This document shows positions 1 through 9,035 of a DNA stretch of 52,914 nucleotides, piece by piece; within the stretch, counting starts at the first letter, position 1; the number at the start of each line of letters is the position of its first letter. Source of the DNA: Acidobacteriaceae bacterium (GTDB lineage Bacteria; Acidobacteriota; Terriglobia; Terriglobales; Acidobacteriaceae); contig PLBE01000134.1 of the NCBI GenBank assembly GCA_003134435.1, positions 11,818 through 64,731 on the forward strand, written 5' to 3'. The notes under the pieces are model-generated. The model had not been told where the DNA came from, ran no database searches, and saw nothing but the letters and a program-made list of their open reading frames with translations. The position numbers were made by a program, and so were the translations under genes.

Positions 1-311
1 GGAGGATCGGGTCGTAACCAAAACTTTGGTTATTTTGGTTTTCGATGATATCAGCCCAATGATTCCAGATCGCGCCCGCTTCCCAAGAATCGGTCTCGCA
101 GCCGAGAACGCCCGTCCCGCGCCTGTTATCATAGATTCCGCAATTCTGCCCGGGGGGACACTGGCGGAGTGGGAAATCGTACATGCCGCGTCCGCTGTAC
201 TAACGCGTCCCTAATGCACTAGTGGCATCTGGGAACCTCCGCTCCTTCCCGGTAGATTTCAGCTTGAGGACAATCGACTAGTCCCCCATCTTTGTACGGT
301 CGAGGGCCGCA
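1..311. other. Left-edge non-coding stretch
   Basis: No gene can be supported here. One 62-codon open frame (26-214, plus strand) exists, but it has no ribosome binding site, its translation resembles no family I know, and it ends about 100 bases before the first real gene. The last bases carry the GAGGG ribosome binding site (302-306) of the gene that starts at 312. I see no convincing -35/-10 pair, tRNA or hairpin. Confidence 0.5.
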
Positions 312-2981
312 ATGTTAGAAGCAGTCGCAACCAGGGCAAAAAATAGAGTTTCGCAGAATTCCAGATTTTCCGGTGCGCTGGCGCAGCACCTTACGGTTTT
401 CCTACTCCTGCTGATCGTCGCGTTGGTGACCACCTCATGCGGCACGGTGGCGCAAGCTGCGGGTACGCAGAACAACGGGACCCCGAACAACCTGAACTTA
501 TATGGGAACCTTCCCGCAGGCGCGGTGAATCAGTCTTACAATGCGGTGCTCGGAGTAGTGGGCGGAAGTTCTCCCTACTATTTCTCGGTGAAAACCGGCG
601 CTCTGCCTCCGGGCATCAGTTTGAATCCCTCCACCGGCGGATTTGCCGGGAAGCCGGCGACGGCTGGGACTTATTCCTTCGAAGTGATAGTGACCGACGC
701 CCCGCGCATCGATGAGGGGAGCCAGACGTTTGTCATTGATGTCGCGAACGGCACGGGCGGGGATGTCAAAGTCAGCGTTTCTCCGGCCAGTGCGACTTTG
801 CTATCGAAACAACAGCAGCAGTTTACGGCCACGGTCAGTGGATCTTCGAATACGGCGGTGACGTGGTCGGCGACGGCAGGAGGAGTTGATGCGAAGGGCC
901 TCTATACTGCACCCAAGGTGAGTTCGCAAACCAACGTGGTTGTAACCGCCACTAGCAAGGCTGACACTACAAAGTCGGCGAGCGCCGCAGTGACGGTTGA
1001 TCCGGTAGTTGACCAGGCATTGCAGATCCTCACCGGCAATCTTCCCCAAGGCGAGCAGGGAAACCCTTATAGCCAAGTCTTTGCCGCGATCGGTGGAACG
1101 CCGCCTTACAGTTGGAGCGTTTCGGCGGGCACTCCTCCTCCTGGAGTCGCGATGAATGCGGGCGGGGACTTCTCCGGCACGCCCAGCAGTCAGGGCACAT
1201 TCAGCTTCACGGTAACGGTCACCGATGCCACGAACACGAAGGCAGACGGCAACTTCAGCGTTATGGTTACGGCGGGGGGCAATTTCGATGGTCCGGCGGA
1301 ACTGCCAAGAGTAACAGTTCCGAGTGCCATGTCCGACACGCCCGCGCCGGGAGCTGTGATTAACGTCAATGCTGGAGGCGATCTGCAAGGAGCGTTGGAC
1401 AGCGCGCAATGCGGCGACGTAATTCAACTGCAAGCGGGTGCAACCTTCACCGGCAAGTTCATCGTGCCGGCCAAGAATTGTGACATCAACCATTGGATTT
1501 GGGTCCGAACCAGTTCGCCGGACAGCGCTCTGCCGGCGGAAGGTCAGCGCCTGACACCTTGCTATGCCGGGGTCGCTTCTCTGGAGGGACGTCCGTCGTA
1601 TCCGTGCCCGAATGCGAAGAATGTTCTGGCGAAGGTGCAGATGCAAACCCATGGCGACGGTCCGTTCCAGTTCGCCAACGGAGCCAACTATTACCGCTTC
1701 ATCGGTCTGGAAGTGACTCGTCCAGCCGGAACCCCGGGAGGAGCCCGGCTAATCTCGAACCAAGGCACGGTGGATCATTTTGTGGTGGACCGCTCCTGGC
1801 TGCATGGCGCACTGCAGGATGAAACCCACGCCGGCGTGAATGTGAATGGCGCGACAAACGTAGCGATCGTCGATTCCTACTTCAGCGATTTCCATTGCAT
1901 CGCGATCAGCGGCACTTGCGTTGACTCCCACGCTATTGCTGGAGGCACCAGCGATACCCAGGATGGGCCCTTCAAGTTCCAGGACAATTTTCTGGAAGCT
2001 TCGGGGGAGGGCATCATGTTTGGCGGCGGAGAGGCGACATTGAGCCCCTCCGACATTCAGATTCTTGGCAATCATTTCTGGAAGCCGTGGCAGTGGATGC
2101 CAGGCAGCCCGAACTTCATTGGCGGAGCGGACGGCAATGCCTTCGTCGTCAAGAATCACCTGGAACTGAAGAATGCGGTTCGCGTATTAGTGGACTCGAA
2201 CCTTATGGAGAACACCTGGGGAGGCTTCAGTCAAACCGGTTACGGCATTCTGCTCACCCCTAAGAACCAACACGAGCCCAGCGGCAAGAACGTCTGTCCG
2301 TTGTGCCAGGTGACGGATATTACGATTCGCTATGTGCACATCTCGCATGGCGGCGGCGGACTCCAGATGGCGACTGTCCTCTCCGGCAACGGTAGCGGCG
2401 GCGCGGCGGCGCTGTCGGGCACGCGCTGGAGCATTCACGACGTGGTTCTCGACGACCTGAGTAAGAAGTACGTGGGCGGCGGCACGGCGTTCGAGATCAT
2501 GAATGCATGGGCGACGAACCCGTTGAATACGGTCACCATCAATCACGTTACCGCTTTCCCAGATCCCAACAGCCACATGATCATCATGGGGGATCTGCCC
2601 CACACCGCGCCGATGTATGGCTTGGTCTTCACCAACAACCTGGTGGTCACGGCCGCGCATCCGGTGTGGAACACGGGAGACACAAGAAGCTGCGCCGTAA
2701 CGGATGTGCCCATCACCAGCATCACCAACTGCTTCACTACGTTTACATTCATCAACAATGGACTGGTTGCGCCTCCGCCGGCTTATCCCCCGTCGGCGTG
2801 GCCAAAGAATAACCTGTTCCCGCAAACGATCGCCGACGTCGATTTCACCAATTACAACAACGGCAATGGTGGCAACTATGCGCTGCTGCCGAGCAGTCCC
2901 TACAGGAACAAGGGCACGGACGGCAAGGATCTGGGGGCCGATATCGTGGGGCTCGACGCAGCGCTGGCTAACGTCGAATAA
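312..2981 (+). CDS. Secreted lipoprotein-like protein: He_PIG, BIG2-like, He_PIG, parallel beta-helix
   Basis: Large exported protein of unknown substrate, 889 residues. A hydrophobic segment (about 28-42) ends in VTTSC, a degenerate lipobox, so it may be a lipoprotein. Next come a putative-Ig (He_PIG) module (about 58-144, with LPPGISLNPSTGG), a BIG2-like Ig module (about 153-229) and a second He_PIG (about 236-320). The remaining ~550 residues look like a right-handed parallel beta-helix, as in pectate-lyase-fold and polysaccharide-binding proteins, with many short Asn-rich strands and the motif ENTWGGFSQTGY. The start at 312 has GAGGG five bases upstream. The beta-helix part is clearly paralogous to the next gene: both contain CPxC followed by DITIR and both end in (D/L)GADI..L.AA.A.VE. 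A cell-surface carbohydrate-binding or lyase role is only inferred; I see no confident catalytic residues. Confidence 0.8.
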   Translation: MLEAVATRAKNRVSQNSRFSGALAQHLTVFLLLLIVALVTTSCGTVAQAAGTQNNGTPNNLNLYGNLPAGAVNQSYNAVLGVVGGSSPYYFSVKTGALPPGISLNPSTGGFAGKPATAGTYSFEVIVTDAPRIDEGSQTFVIDVANGTGGDVKVSVSPASATLLSKQQQQFTATVSGSSNTAVTWSATAGGVDAKGLYTAPKVSSQTNVVVTATSKADTTKSASAAVTVDPVVDQALQILTGNLPQGEQGNPYSQVFAAIGGTPPYSWSVSAGTPPPGVAMNAGGDFSGTPSSQGTFSFTVTVTDATNTKADGNFSVMVTAGGNFDGPAELPRVTVPSAMSDTPAPGAVINVNAGGDLQGALDSAQCGDVIQLQAGATFTGKFIVPAKNCDINHWIWVRTSSPDSALPAEGQRLTPCYAGVASLEGRPSYPCPNAKNVLAKVQMQTHGDGPFQFANGANYYRFIGLEVTRPAGTPGGARLISNQGTVDHFVVDRSWLHGALQDETHAGVNVNGATNVAIVDSYFSDFHCIAISGTCVDSHAIAGGTSDTQDGPFKFQDNFLEASGEGIMFGGGEATLSPSDIQILGNHFWKPWQWMPGSPNFIGGADGNAFVVKNHLELKNAVRVLVDSNLMENTWGGFSQTGYGILLTPKNQHEPSGKNVCPLCQVTDITIRYVHISHGGGGLQMATVLSGNGSGGAAALSGTRWSIHDVVLDDLSKKYVGGGTAFEIMNAWATNPLNTVTINHVTAFPDPNSHMIIMGDLPHTAPMYGLVFTNNLVVTAAHPVWNTGDTRSCAVTDVPITSITNCFTTFTFINNGLVAPPPAYPPSAWPKNNLFPQTIADVDFTNYNNGNGGNYALLPSSPYRNKGTDGKDLGADIVGLDAALANVE

Positions 2982-3017
2982 CCGTTCACCCTGGCTGGAG
3001 TTCCTACGCTGCCAAAT

Positions 3018-3045
3018 CGAGGTCCGCGAGTCGTCGCGGACCTCG
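3018..3045 (+). terminator. Strong hairpin after the first beta-helix gene
   Basis: Perfect 12-bp inverted repeat (CGAGGTCCGCGA, loop GTCG, then its complement), followed by GTTTCTGTTCTC. It lies 37 bases past the stop at 2981 and probably ends that transcript, which suggests that the downstream paralogue has its own promoter. Confidence 0.75.
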
Positions 3046-3205
3046 GTTTCTGTTCTCAGGCAAGCACGACCTACCCGAAGAGTGGACCCTCAATCGCGTG
3101 CTATCATCCACTCATCCCAATAGGCTGGGGGCTCCGCAGTGTTGCCAGGCGCATGTGCGGGGCGTGAGATGATCGGCGTGGGATGTTAGAAGGAGAAACT
3201 GACGC

Positions 3206-5056
3206 ATGGCTCGATCCTCGCGCCCTGATGCAATGAACAGCTTGTTGCCGAAGAGCTTCCACTTTTTCTGTCTGGTCTGCGCACTGGTCGTAGTCTCCAC
3301 CCTGCCCGGACTGGCGGCTGCGCCGCCCACCGGTGAGAATGCTTATTGCGGCAAGGGCAACGTCGCGCAGTTTGGCGCCAAGGACGGGATGGCCGAACTT
3401 CCCAGGGTCTGTTACTACACCGGGCTCGATGGAACGCCGTCGCCGGGAAAACAGATTCGCGTGGGAGCCAAGTCCGATCTAGCCAGCGCCATCGACGGGG
3501 CCAAGTGCGGAGACACGCTGCTGCTGCCCGCGGGCGCTTCTTTCGAAGTGCACGAACTCCCCTCGAAAAAATGTGACGACCAGCATTACATTACGGTGCG
3601 AACCGATACTCCCGACTCCAAGCTTCCGGCCGAAGGCACGCGGATTTCTCCCGCATGGGGCGGCATCGCGAGTCTGCCGGGTCGCCCACCCTTTGCCCAA
3701 CCGGCGGGTGGACCGGCTAAGTTGCTGGCGACCCTGGTGGTCCGTCGCCCTTCGGGCACAACCGTGGGAGATCACCTTCGTTTCATCGGTATTGAGTGGA
3801 CCACGCCTCCGGGCACCGACATCGGCCGCATCGTTGCTGCCGAGCACTCCGACCACGTCATCCTCGATCGCAACTGGATTCATCCTCCCGATGGCGAGGA
3901 AGTAGCCCACGGCGTGGGAGTGATCAAAGGCTCGCACATGATTGCCGTGATCAACTCGTACATCAGCGGCTTGAATTGCATCTCGCGCGCCGGAAAGTGC
4001 ACGGACGCGACTGGAATAGGGGGTGGCAGCGGCGAGTCTGACGAGCCGGTCACAGCCTTGAAGATTTACAACAACTTCATTGAGGCGGCGGGAGAGAACA
4101 TCTTATTCGGCGGTAGTGCGGCCAACCAGGTTCCGTCCGACATCGAGATCCGGCGCAATCATCTTTTCCGCCCCATGCTCTGGAAGGAAGGCGAACCCGG
4201 CTACAAGCCAACCGCTTCGGGATATGCTTACGTGGTAAAGAATAACTTCGAACTGAAGAACGCTAGCCGGGTTTTATTCGAGGCCAATCTGCTGGAGAAT
4301 ACCTGGGGCGGCTTCAGTCAGACGGGATATGCCATTCTGCTGACTCCGAAGAATCAGTCGAGCGAGTGCCCAATTTGCCGGGTGAACGACATTACGATAC
4401 GTTTTAACCGGATTCGAAATGTTGCGGGAGTCTTGCAGATTGCCAACGCGTTGGCCAAGACCGGGGCTGCTCCCGCCGACGGCGGGCGTTACAGCATCCA
4501 CGATATTTTCGCCGACGACCTTCACGATCAGGACTACAAAGGTGGCGGCACTTTTCTGATTCTGGTTTCCACTCACCCGCCAGTGCATGACATTCAGATC
4601 GATCACGTTACCGCGTTTGTCACGGGAGTGCTGGCTTCGATTCTGAACACCGGAGCGAAGCTGTCAAACTTCACCATTACCAACAGCGTCTTCTCCCTTG
4701 GAGATCGGCGGCAACCGCTGGCCTCGGCCGGCGGAGGTCCGGAGAGTTGCGCGACCAAGAGCCAGGCGCAGGGCGCTGAAGCCGTGCTCCAAAGCTGTTT
4801 TGATCCCTATAAGTTCGATAACAACCTGATCGTAAGCGGTCGCGGTTCCTTTCCCAAAGGCACCATCACCGTCACGTCGCCCGAAGCGGCGGGCATTCGC
4901 GACTTGAAAGACGGCGTCAGCAAGGATCCAAGGCTCTGTCACGCGAAAGGGCCCGGCTGCCCCAAGGTATCTCCCGGAGCGGGCGCTGCTTCCGATGGCC
5001 GCGACATGGGCGCGGACATTGATGCTCTTGAAGCTGCCATTGCCGGCGTGGAATAG
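3206..5056 (+). CDS. Secreted parallel beta-helix protein, paralogue of the preceding gene
   Basis: Exported protein of 616 residues. The signal peptide is about residues 15-38 (hydrophobic stretch ending in GLAAAPP). The rest is one beta-helix domain homologous over its whole length to residues ~335-889 of the preceding protein. Shared blocks include AELPRV near the start, PDSxLPAEG, VVKNxxELKNAxRVL, ENTWGGFSQTGY, CPxC-DITIR and a GADI C-terminus. It lacks the He_PIG/BIG2 modules, so the pair arose by duplication plus gain or loss of an N-terminal Ig stalk. The start at 3206 has AAGGAG about nine bases upstream, better than the alternative ATG at 3233. The substrate is unknown; polysaccharide binding or cleavage is an inference from the fold. 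It runs towards polX with a 27-base gap. Confidence 0.8.
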   Translation: MARSSRPDAMNSLLPKSFHFFCLVCALVVVSTLPGLAAAPPTGENAYCGKGNVAQFGAKDGMAELPRVCYYTGLDGTPSPGKQIRVGAKSDLASAIDGAKCGDTLLLPAGASFEVHELPSKKCDDQHYITVRTDTPDSKLPAEGTRISPAWGGIASLPGRPPFAQPAGGPAKLLATLVVRRPSGTTVGDHLRFIGIEWTTPPGTDIGRIVAAEHSDHVILDRNWIHPPDGEEVAHGVGVIKGSHMIAVINSYISGLNCISRAGKCTDATGIGGGSGESDEPVTALKIYNNFIEAAGENILFGGSAANQVPSDIEIRRNHLFRPMLWKEGEPGYKPTASGYAYVVKNNFELKNASRVLFEANLLENTWGGFSQTGYAILLTPKNQSSECPICRVNDITIRFNRIRNVAGVLQIANALAKTGAAPADGGRYSIHDIFADDLHDQDYKGGGTFLILVSTHPPVHDIQIDHVTAFVTGVLASILNTGAKLSNFTITNSVFSLGDRRQPLASAGGGPESCATKSQAQGAEAVLQSCFDPYKFDNNLIVSGRGSFPKGTITVTSPEAAGIRDLKDGVSKDPRLCHAKGPGCPKVSPGAGAASDGRDMGADIDALEAAIAGVE

Positions 5057-5083
5057 GAATACGAGTCGCGCCAGGCCCTTTTT

Positions 5084-6832
5084 CTACCAGTCGTGTTTCA
5101 TCGCTTTTGCGAATTGGCGTGCCGGGAGAGCGTTCAGCACATCGTCTTTGGTGAGCCAGGCACGGCGGGCCTGGGTGACACCGTAATGCAGCTTCTCCAT
5201 GTGCGAGGTGTGATGGGAATCGGTGTTGATGACGATTTTCACGCCCAGTTGTTTGGCTAGACGCAGATGCACGTCGCTCAAGTCGAGCCGGTCGGGATAG
5301 GAATTCAATTCCATCGCTACCTTGTGTTTGACGGCCGCTTTGAGAACCGCATCGAGATCGAACTGGTAAGCGTCGCGGCGCAGCAGCAGGCGACCGGTGG
5401 GATGACCGATGAGCGACGTATTGGGATTCGCGATGGCTTTCAGCAGCCGGTCCGTCATGGTGGTGCGATCCTGGTTAAACTGGGAGTGCACGCTGGCGAT
5501 GACGAGGTCCATCTGTTCGAGGACGGAGTCCGACAAGTCAAGCGAGCCATCGCCGAGAATATCGACTTCGATGCCCGCGAAAATGCGGATGTCCTGCATT
5601 TTCTTCCCGACGGCGCGAATCCTCTCGATGTGTGCCAAGGCGCGCTCGTCAGTGAGGCCGTTGGCGAAGGCGAGATTTTTCGAGTGATCGGTAATGGCCA
5701 TGTATGCGTAGCCGCGGCTACGCGCAGCTTCGGCCATTTCTTCAATGGTGTTGCGGCCGTCGGTCTCGACGGTGTGCATGTGCACGTCGCCGCGGATGTC
5801 TGACAGTTCGATCAGATCAGGGAGCGTGTGTGCAGCGGCGGCCTCGATTTCTCCGAGATTTTCCCGCAGCTCGGGAGGGATGAAGTCGAGCTTAAGTTTG
5901 GCGTAGATTTCCTCTTCCGTCCTGCGCGCGACCGGCTTGTCGTCTTCGATGCTGGAGAGACTGTATTCATTCAGAGTAAAGCCCATTTTCAGAGCGCGCT
6001 GGCGCAACGCAACGTTATGCGCCTTGGACCCGGTAAAGTACTGCATGGCCGCTCCGAAGGATTCGGGAGGGAGCAGGCGTACGTCCACCTGCATGCCATT
6101 GCGGTGGCGGAAGCTGACCTTGTTCTCGCCTTGCGCGATGACATCCATCAAGCCGGGGAATTGGAGCAGGTATTGGATAAGCTTCTGCCGTGACTCGGCC
6201 TCGATGCAGCCTTTGCCGGTGACGAGGATGTCAAGGTCGCCGACGGTTTCACGTCCGCGGCGCAGCGATCCAGCGGGAGTGACCTTCTCGATGCCACCAG
6301 TAGGGGAAGCCAGCAGATACTCCTTTAATTTTTCGGCCAACTCTTCCGCCGTGTCGAGCAGGAATCGTCCGGCGATGCGGCGGTAATCTTCGATTGCTTT
6401 CAGCAGTTTTAGTTCGTGCTTCTCGCCCATGCGCGGCAGGGTTCGGATTTTGCCTTCGCGAGCCAACTTCTCGACGCCTTCGAGATCGCTGACCTGATAC
6501 GCGCTCCAGATCAAAGCGATCGTCTTTGGCCCTAAACCCTGAATCTTGAGCAACTCCAGCATCGAGGGGCGATATTTTTTCAGCAGCTCGGCGTGCGCTT
6601 CGATGTGGCCATCTTTGAAGAGCATCTGCAGATTGGCCAGCATGCCTTTACCGATGCCTTGAATTGCAAGGAGCTTTTTCGGTTCCCCGATCAGGTCGGC
6701 AATCTGCTGCGGCAGGGCTTCAATGGCTTCGGCGGCATTGCGGTAGGAGCGCACTCGAAATGAATCCTGCCCGTCGATCTCCAGCAGGGCGGCAGTCTCG
6801 TAGAGAAGTGTGGCAATCGATTTGTTGTCCAT
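5084..6832 (-). CDS. polX: DNA polymerase/3'-5' exonuclease PolX
   Basis: Family X DNA polymerase with a C-terminal PHP domain, expected to act in base-excision and gap-filling repair. The order is standard: an 8-kDa-like helical region and helix-hairpin-helix motifs (about 1-150, IQGLGPKTIALIW), the nucleotidyltransferase signature GSLRRGRETVGDLDILV (about residues 189-205, with the two metal-binding Asp) and a third Asp in MQVDVRL. The PHP domain (about 345-582) shows its metal-ligand motifs DVHMHT, ITDHS, GIEVDI, SVHSQ, GHPTGR and NTDSHH. The 582-residue length matches bacterial PolX. No Shine-Dalgarno sequence precedes the ATG at 6832. It is transcribed towards the beta-helix genes and probably alone. 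Confidence 0.95.
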   Translation of the reverse strand: MDNKSIATLLYETAALLEIDGQDSFRVRSYRNAAEAIEALPQQIADLIGEPKKLLAIQGIGKGMLANLQMLFKDGHIEAHAELLKKYRPSMLELLKIQGLGPKTIALIWSAYQVSDLEGVEKLAREGKIRTLPRMGEKHELKLLKAIEDYRRIAGRFLLDTAEELAEKLKEYLLASPTGGIEKVTPAGSLRRGRETVGDLDILVTGKGCIEAESRQKLIQYLLQFPGLMDVIAQGENKVSFRHRNGMQVDVRLLPPESFGAAMQYFTGSKAHNVALRQRALKMGFTLNEYSLSSIEDDKPVARRTEEEIYAKLKLDFIPPELRENLGEIEAAAAHTLPDLIELSDIRGDVHMHTVETDGRNTIEEMAEAARSRGYAYMAITDHSKNLAFANGLTDERALAHIERIRAVGKKMQDIRIFAGIEVDILGDGSLDLSDSVLEQMDLVIASVHSQFNQDRTTMTDRLLKAIANPNTSLIGHPTGRLLLRRDAYQFDLDAVLKAAVKHKVAMELNSYPDRLDLSDVHLRLAKQLGVKIVINTDSHHTSHMEKLHYGVTQARRAWLTKDDVLNALPARQFAKAMKHDW

Positions 6833-6977
6833 GGAGATGGCGTTTATCAGTCAGAGGAGATTGTAGCGAAGAAAGTGCGCCGCGGTGGGTGGCAAACGGC
6901 AGGGGACACAACCGGCGTGGGCGGCTAGACGAACACGACATGGTGCGAGATACTTGGCGGAGTTATAGGAACTCCGA

Positions 6978-7187
6978 TTATGGAGTCTTCGTTACATTGG
7001 CCGCTTGCGGCCCTTTCTGTCCCTGGACAATCTCAAACTCCACCTTGTCTCCCTCCTGCAAGCTTTTGTAACCTTCGGTGGTGATCGAGCTGTAATGAAT
7101 GAATACGTCCGGTCCATCGTCGCGGCCGAGGAAGCCGTATCCCTTGGCGTTATTGAACCACTTGACGGTGCCTTTCAAACGTTCCAC
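6978..7187 (-). CDS. Cold-shock domain protein (CspA family)
   Basis: Single cold-shock domain, 69 residues: an RNA/single-stranded DNA chaperone. RNP1 reads KGYGFL (15-20) and RNP2 reads VFIHY (28-32); length and the VKWFN opening are typical. I chose the GTG at 7187, preceded by the purine-rich AAAAAGGGGGAG, although the 3-base gap is short. A longer frame opens at 7289, but its TTG start codon is itself the -35 hexamer TTGACA of the putative promoter, so the extra 34 residues are almost certainly not translated. The inferred 5' leader is about 65 nt; cold-shock mRNAs often have regulatory leaders, but I see no clear fold here. Confidence 0.93.
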   Translation of the reverse strand: MERLKGTVKWFNNAKGYGFLGRDDGPDVFIHYSSITTEGYKSLQEGDKVEFEIVQGQKGPQAANVTKTP

Positions 7188-7260
7188 GTGCTCCCCCTTT
7201 TTCCTGCGCTCTCCCCTGAAAGGGCGCTTATTCCAAGGGCGCGCAATCGATTGTGAAGGA

Positions 7261-7289
7261 ATTGTGATGCTCACTGAAGGGACTGTCAA
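7261..7289 (-). promoter_or_regulatory. Putative sigma-70 promoter of the cold-shock gene
   Basis: On the minus strand, TTGACA (7289-7284) is followed by a 17-bp spacer and CACAAT (7266-7261). The -35 is a perfect consensus; the -10 matches at four of six positions. It would start transcription near 7254, giving a leader of about 65 nt before the GTG at 7187. Confidence 0.6.
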
Positions 7290-7408
7290 GGCTTGGCGTC
7301 ACATAGCTTTGGCAGGCCTGAACATGCGATGGGGATGGCGAGACAGGAGACCATCGGCAAAACGCCGGGAGTGGGGATTGGTTCTGGGCGTCGCTCGGAG
7401 TGACCGAG

Positions 7409-8041
7409 CTATCGCTCTAGTCGCGGCCTCTGCGCCAGCCACAAGATTCCGCAGATCGTCTTGGCATCGCGGATTCGCCCATTGAGCGCCATCCCTTTCG
7501 CTTCGGACAAATCGACAAATCGAATTGCGATCCTCTCGTCGGCCTCGGGTTGAGCAATGCCGGCCCGGAGGCCCCGAGCCAGGTAGATGGTCATGGTTTC
7601 GTCGAGGAAACCTGGGCTTACGTAGAAATGCAGGATCCGCTTCCAATGGCGGGCGCGGTAGCCGGTTTCTTCCAGCAGTTCACGCTTGGCCGCAGTGAGC
7701 GCAGTTTCGCCATCGTCGATGCGTCCAGCGGGCAGCTCCCACATCATCGACTGGGCGGCATGACGATACTGACGCTCGAGCAGGATGCGTGGCTCGCTCT
7801 TACCGCCGGACTTGGCCGCAGCTATGCTGCCGCCATGGTCGGTCGCTTCGTCGTCGATCGCCAGAACCACGATCGAACCCGCATGCCGGACGACATCGCG
7901 CCGCGCACGCACGCCTCCGGGCTCTTCCACTTCATCCGTGGCTACGCTGAATACCGGGCCTCGGTAGCTGACGCGCGAAGAGAGAACGCGAGCCTTGGCC
8001 GATCTTATCGCCGCTGATTTTGTTCCTGCCGATTTCGCCAT
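7409..8041 (-). CDS. Nudix hydrolase, ADP-ribose pyrophosphatase-like
   Basis: Hydrolyses a nucleoside diphosphate linked to another group, most likely ADP-ribose or an ADP-sugar. The Nudix box GX5EX7REUXEEXGU is complete at residues 106-127 (G106, E112, R120, E121, E124, E125, G127). It is preceded by QYRHAAQSMMWELPAG, the usual lead-in of the ADP-ribose pyrophosphatase subfamily. The first ~25 residues are basic and non-conserved. The ATG at 8041 has no Shine-Dalgarno sequence, but TATATT lies exactly six bases upstream, so it may be translated from a leaderless mRNA. It is divergent from the DUF2520 gene, with only 73 bp between the two starts. Confidence 0.9.
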   Translation of the reverse strand: MAKSAGTKSAAIRSAKARVLSSRVSYRGPVFSVATDEVEEPGGVRARRDVVRHAGSIVVLAIDDEATDHGGSIAAAKSGGKSEPRILLERQYRHAAQSMMWELPAGRIDDGETALTAAKRELLEETGYRARHWKRILHFYVSPGFLDETMTIYLARGLRAGIAQPEADERIAIRFVDLSEAKGMALNGRIRDAKTICGILWLAQRPRLER

Positions 8042-8047
8042 AACAAC

Positions 8048-8053
8048 AATATA
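8048..8053 (-). promoter_or_regulatory. -10 element for a leaderless Nudix transcript
   Basis: On the minus strand, TATATT (8053-8048) is followed by GTTGTT and then the ATG at 8041. A transcript starting 6-7 nt after a -10 would begin at or next to the ATG. I could not find a good -35. Three other genes in the window share the spacing. Confidence 0.45.
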
Positions 8054-8114
8054 AGGTATGCTGCGCCGTTAGGCTGAATCCAAGGCCTGCTTAAAGATAG
8101 CTGGAAATCCAAGG

Positions 8115-9020
8115 ATGGCCACGAAAGCGCCAGTTAAAAAAACGATCAAGAGACCGACGGTCGCGATCATGGGAGCTGGGAGCCTGGCGACTTTTTTGGC
8201 CGTGGCGCTCGATGCTGCCGGTTTTACCATTGCTGAGATCGTGGGGCGCGATTCGCCTCGGTCGCTCCAGAGCGCGCGCTCGCTCGCCACGAGAGTCGGT
8301 GCGCGGGGAGTCACGACTCGTGCCGCTGCGCTCGATGCGACCTTGCTCTGGTTCTGCGTTCCCGACCGGGAGATTGGGGCCGCGGCGTCGGCGCTGGGAG
8401 GTCAGTTTCTTGCTCGGAAGTTGGCCGGCCAGGAAGCGCTCCCTCGATTCGCCCTGCACTCCAGCGGGGCGCTCTGCAGTAGCGAACTCGATCCCTTGCG
8501 CCCGGCCGGCGTCGCGGTTGCGTCGGCGCATCCGTTGATGACGTTCGTTGGCGGATCGCAGCCTTCATTGACGGGCGTGCCCTTTGCTCTTGAGGGCGAT
8601 GACCAGGCGATGCGAGTTGCGCGCCGAATAGTCCGCGAGTTGGGAGGCGAGAGTTTCCGATTGCCCAAGGCGCGCAAAGCGGACTACCATGCGTGGGCCA
8701 CGATGACTTCGCCGTTGTTCATCGCCTTTCTCGTGACCCTCGAAGAAGCGGCTCACGCTGCTGGATTCACGCGTAAGGATGCGCGCCGCAAGAGTCTGCC
8801 GATCATCCGGCAGACTTTGGCTAATTACGCGCGCCTCGGTCCCGCGCGATCTTTCAGCGGTCCGCTGGTTCGCGGAGACGCGAAGACGGTCGCGAAACAC
8901 CTCTCGACACTGAAAAGGCATCCCGGAGTTCAGGAGGTTTATGTGGCATTGGCGCGAGCGGCTCTACGCGGGTTGCCGGTGAAGGATCGGAACGCACTCA
9001 AGCGGCTGGTGCGGGCCTGA
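8115..9020 (+). CDS. Rossmann-fold protein with C-terminal DUF2520 domain
   Basis: 301-residue NAD(P)-dependent oxidoreductase-like protein of unknown substrate. After a short basic N-terminus, VAIMGAGSLATFLAVAL (about 16-32) is the dinucleotide-binding Gly-rich loop of a Rossmann fold. HSSGALCSSEL and SAHPLMTF (about 115-145) are typical of the Rossmann-like/DUF2520 family, which is distantly related to F420-dependent NADP oxidoreductases and ketopantoate/pyrroline-carboxylate reductases. The C-terminal half (about 165-300) is the helical DUF2520 part, with YHAWATMTSPL. The gene faces ribA across a 15-bp gap. No clear Shine-Dalgarno sequence precedes the ATG; family alignment makes this start reasonable. 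Confidence 0.85.
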   Translation: MATKAPVKKTIKRPTVAIMGAGSLATFLAVALDAAGFTIAEIVGRDSPRSLQSARSLATRVGARGVTTRAAALDATLLWFCVPDREIGAAASALGGQFLARKLAGQEALPRFALHSSGALCSSELDPLRPAGVAVASAHPLMTFVGGSQPSLTGVPFALEGDDQAMRVARRIVRELGGESFRLPKARKADYHAWATMTSPLFIAFLVTLEEAAHAAGFTRKDARRKSLPIIRQTLANYARLGPARSFSGPLVRGDAKTVAKHLSTLKRHPGVQEVYVALARAALRGLPVKDRNALKRLVRA

Positions 9021-9035
9021 GGCGAGAGTCAAACC

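Noticed and set aside
26-214. 62-codon frame at the left edge
   Set aside because: No ribosome binding site, no recognisable protein features.
801-1652. 283-codon minus-strand frame
   Set aside because: Antisense to the first beta-helix gene; Arg-rich translation with no domain.
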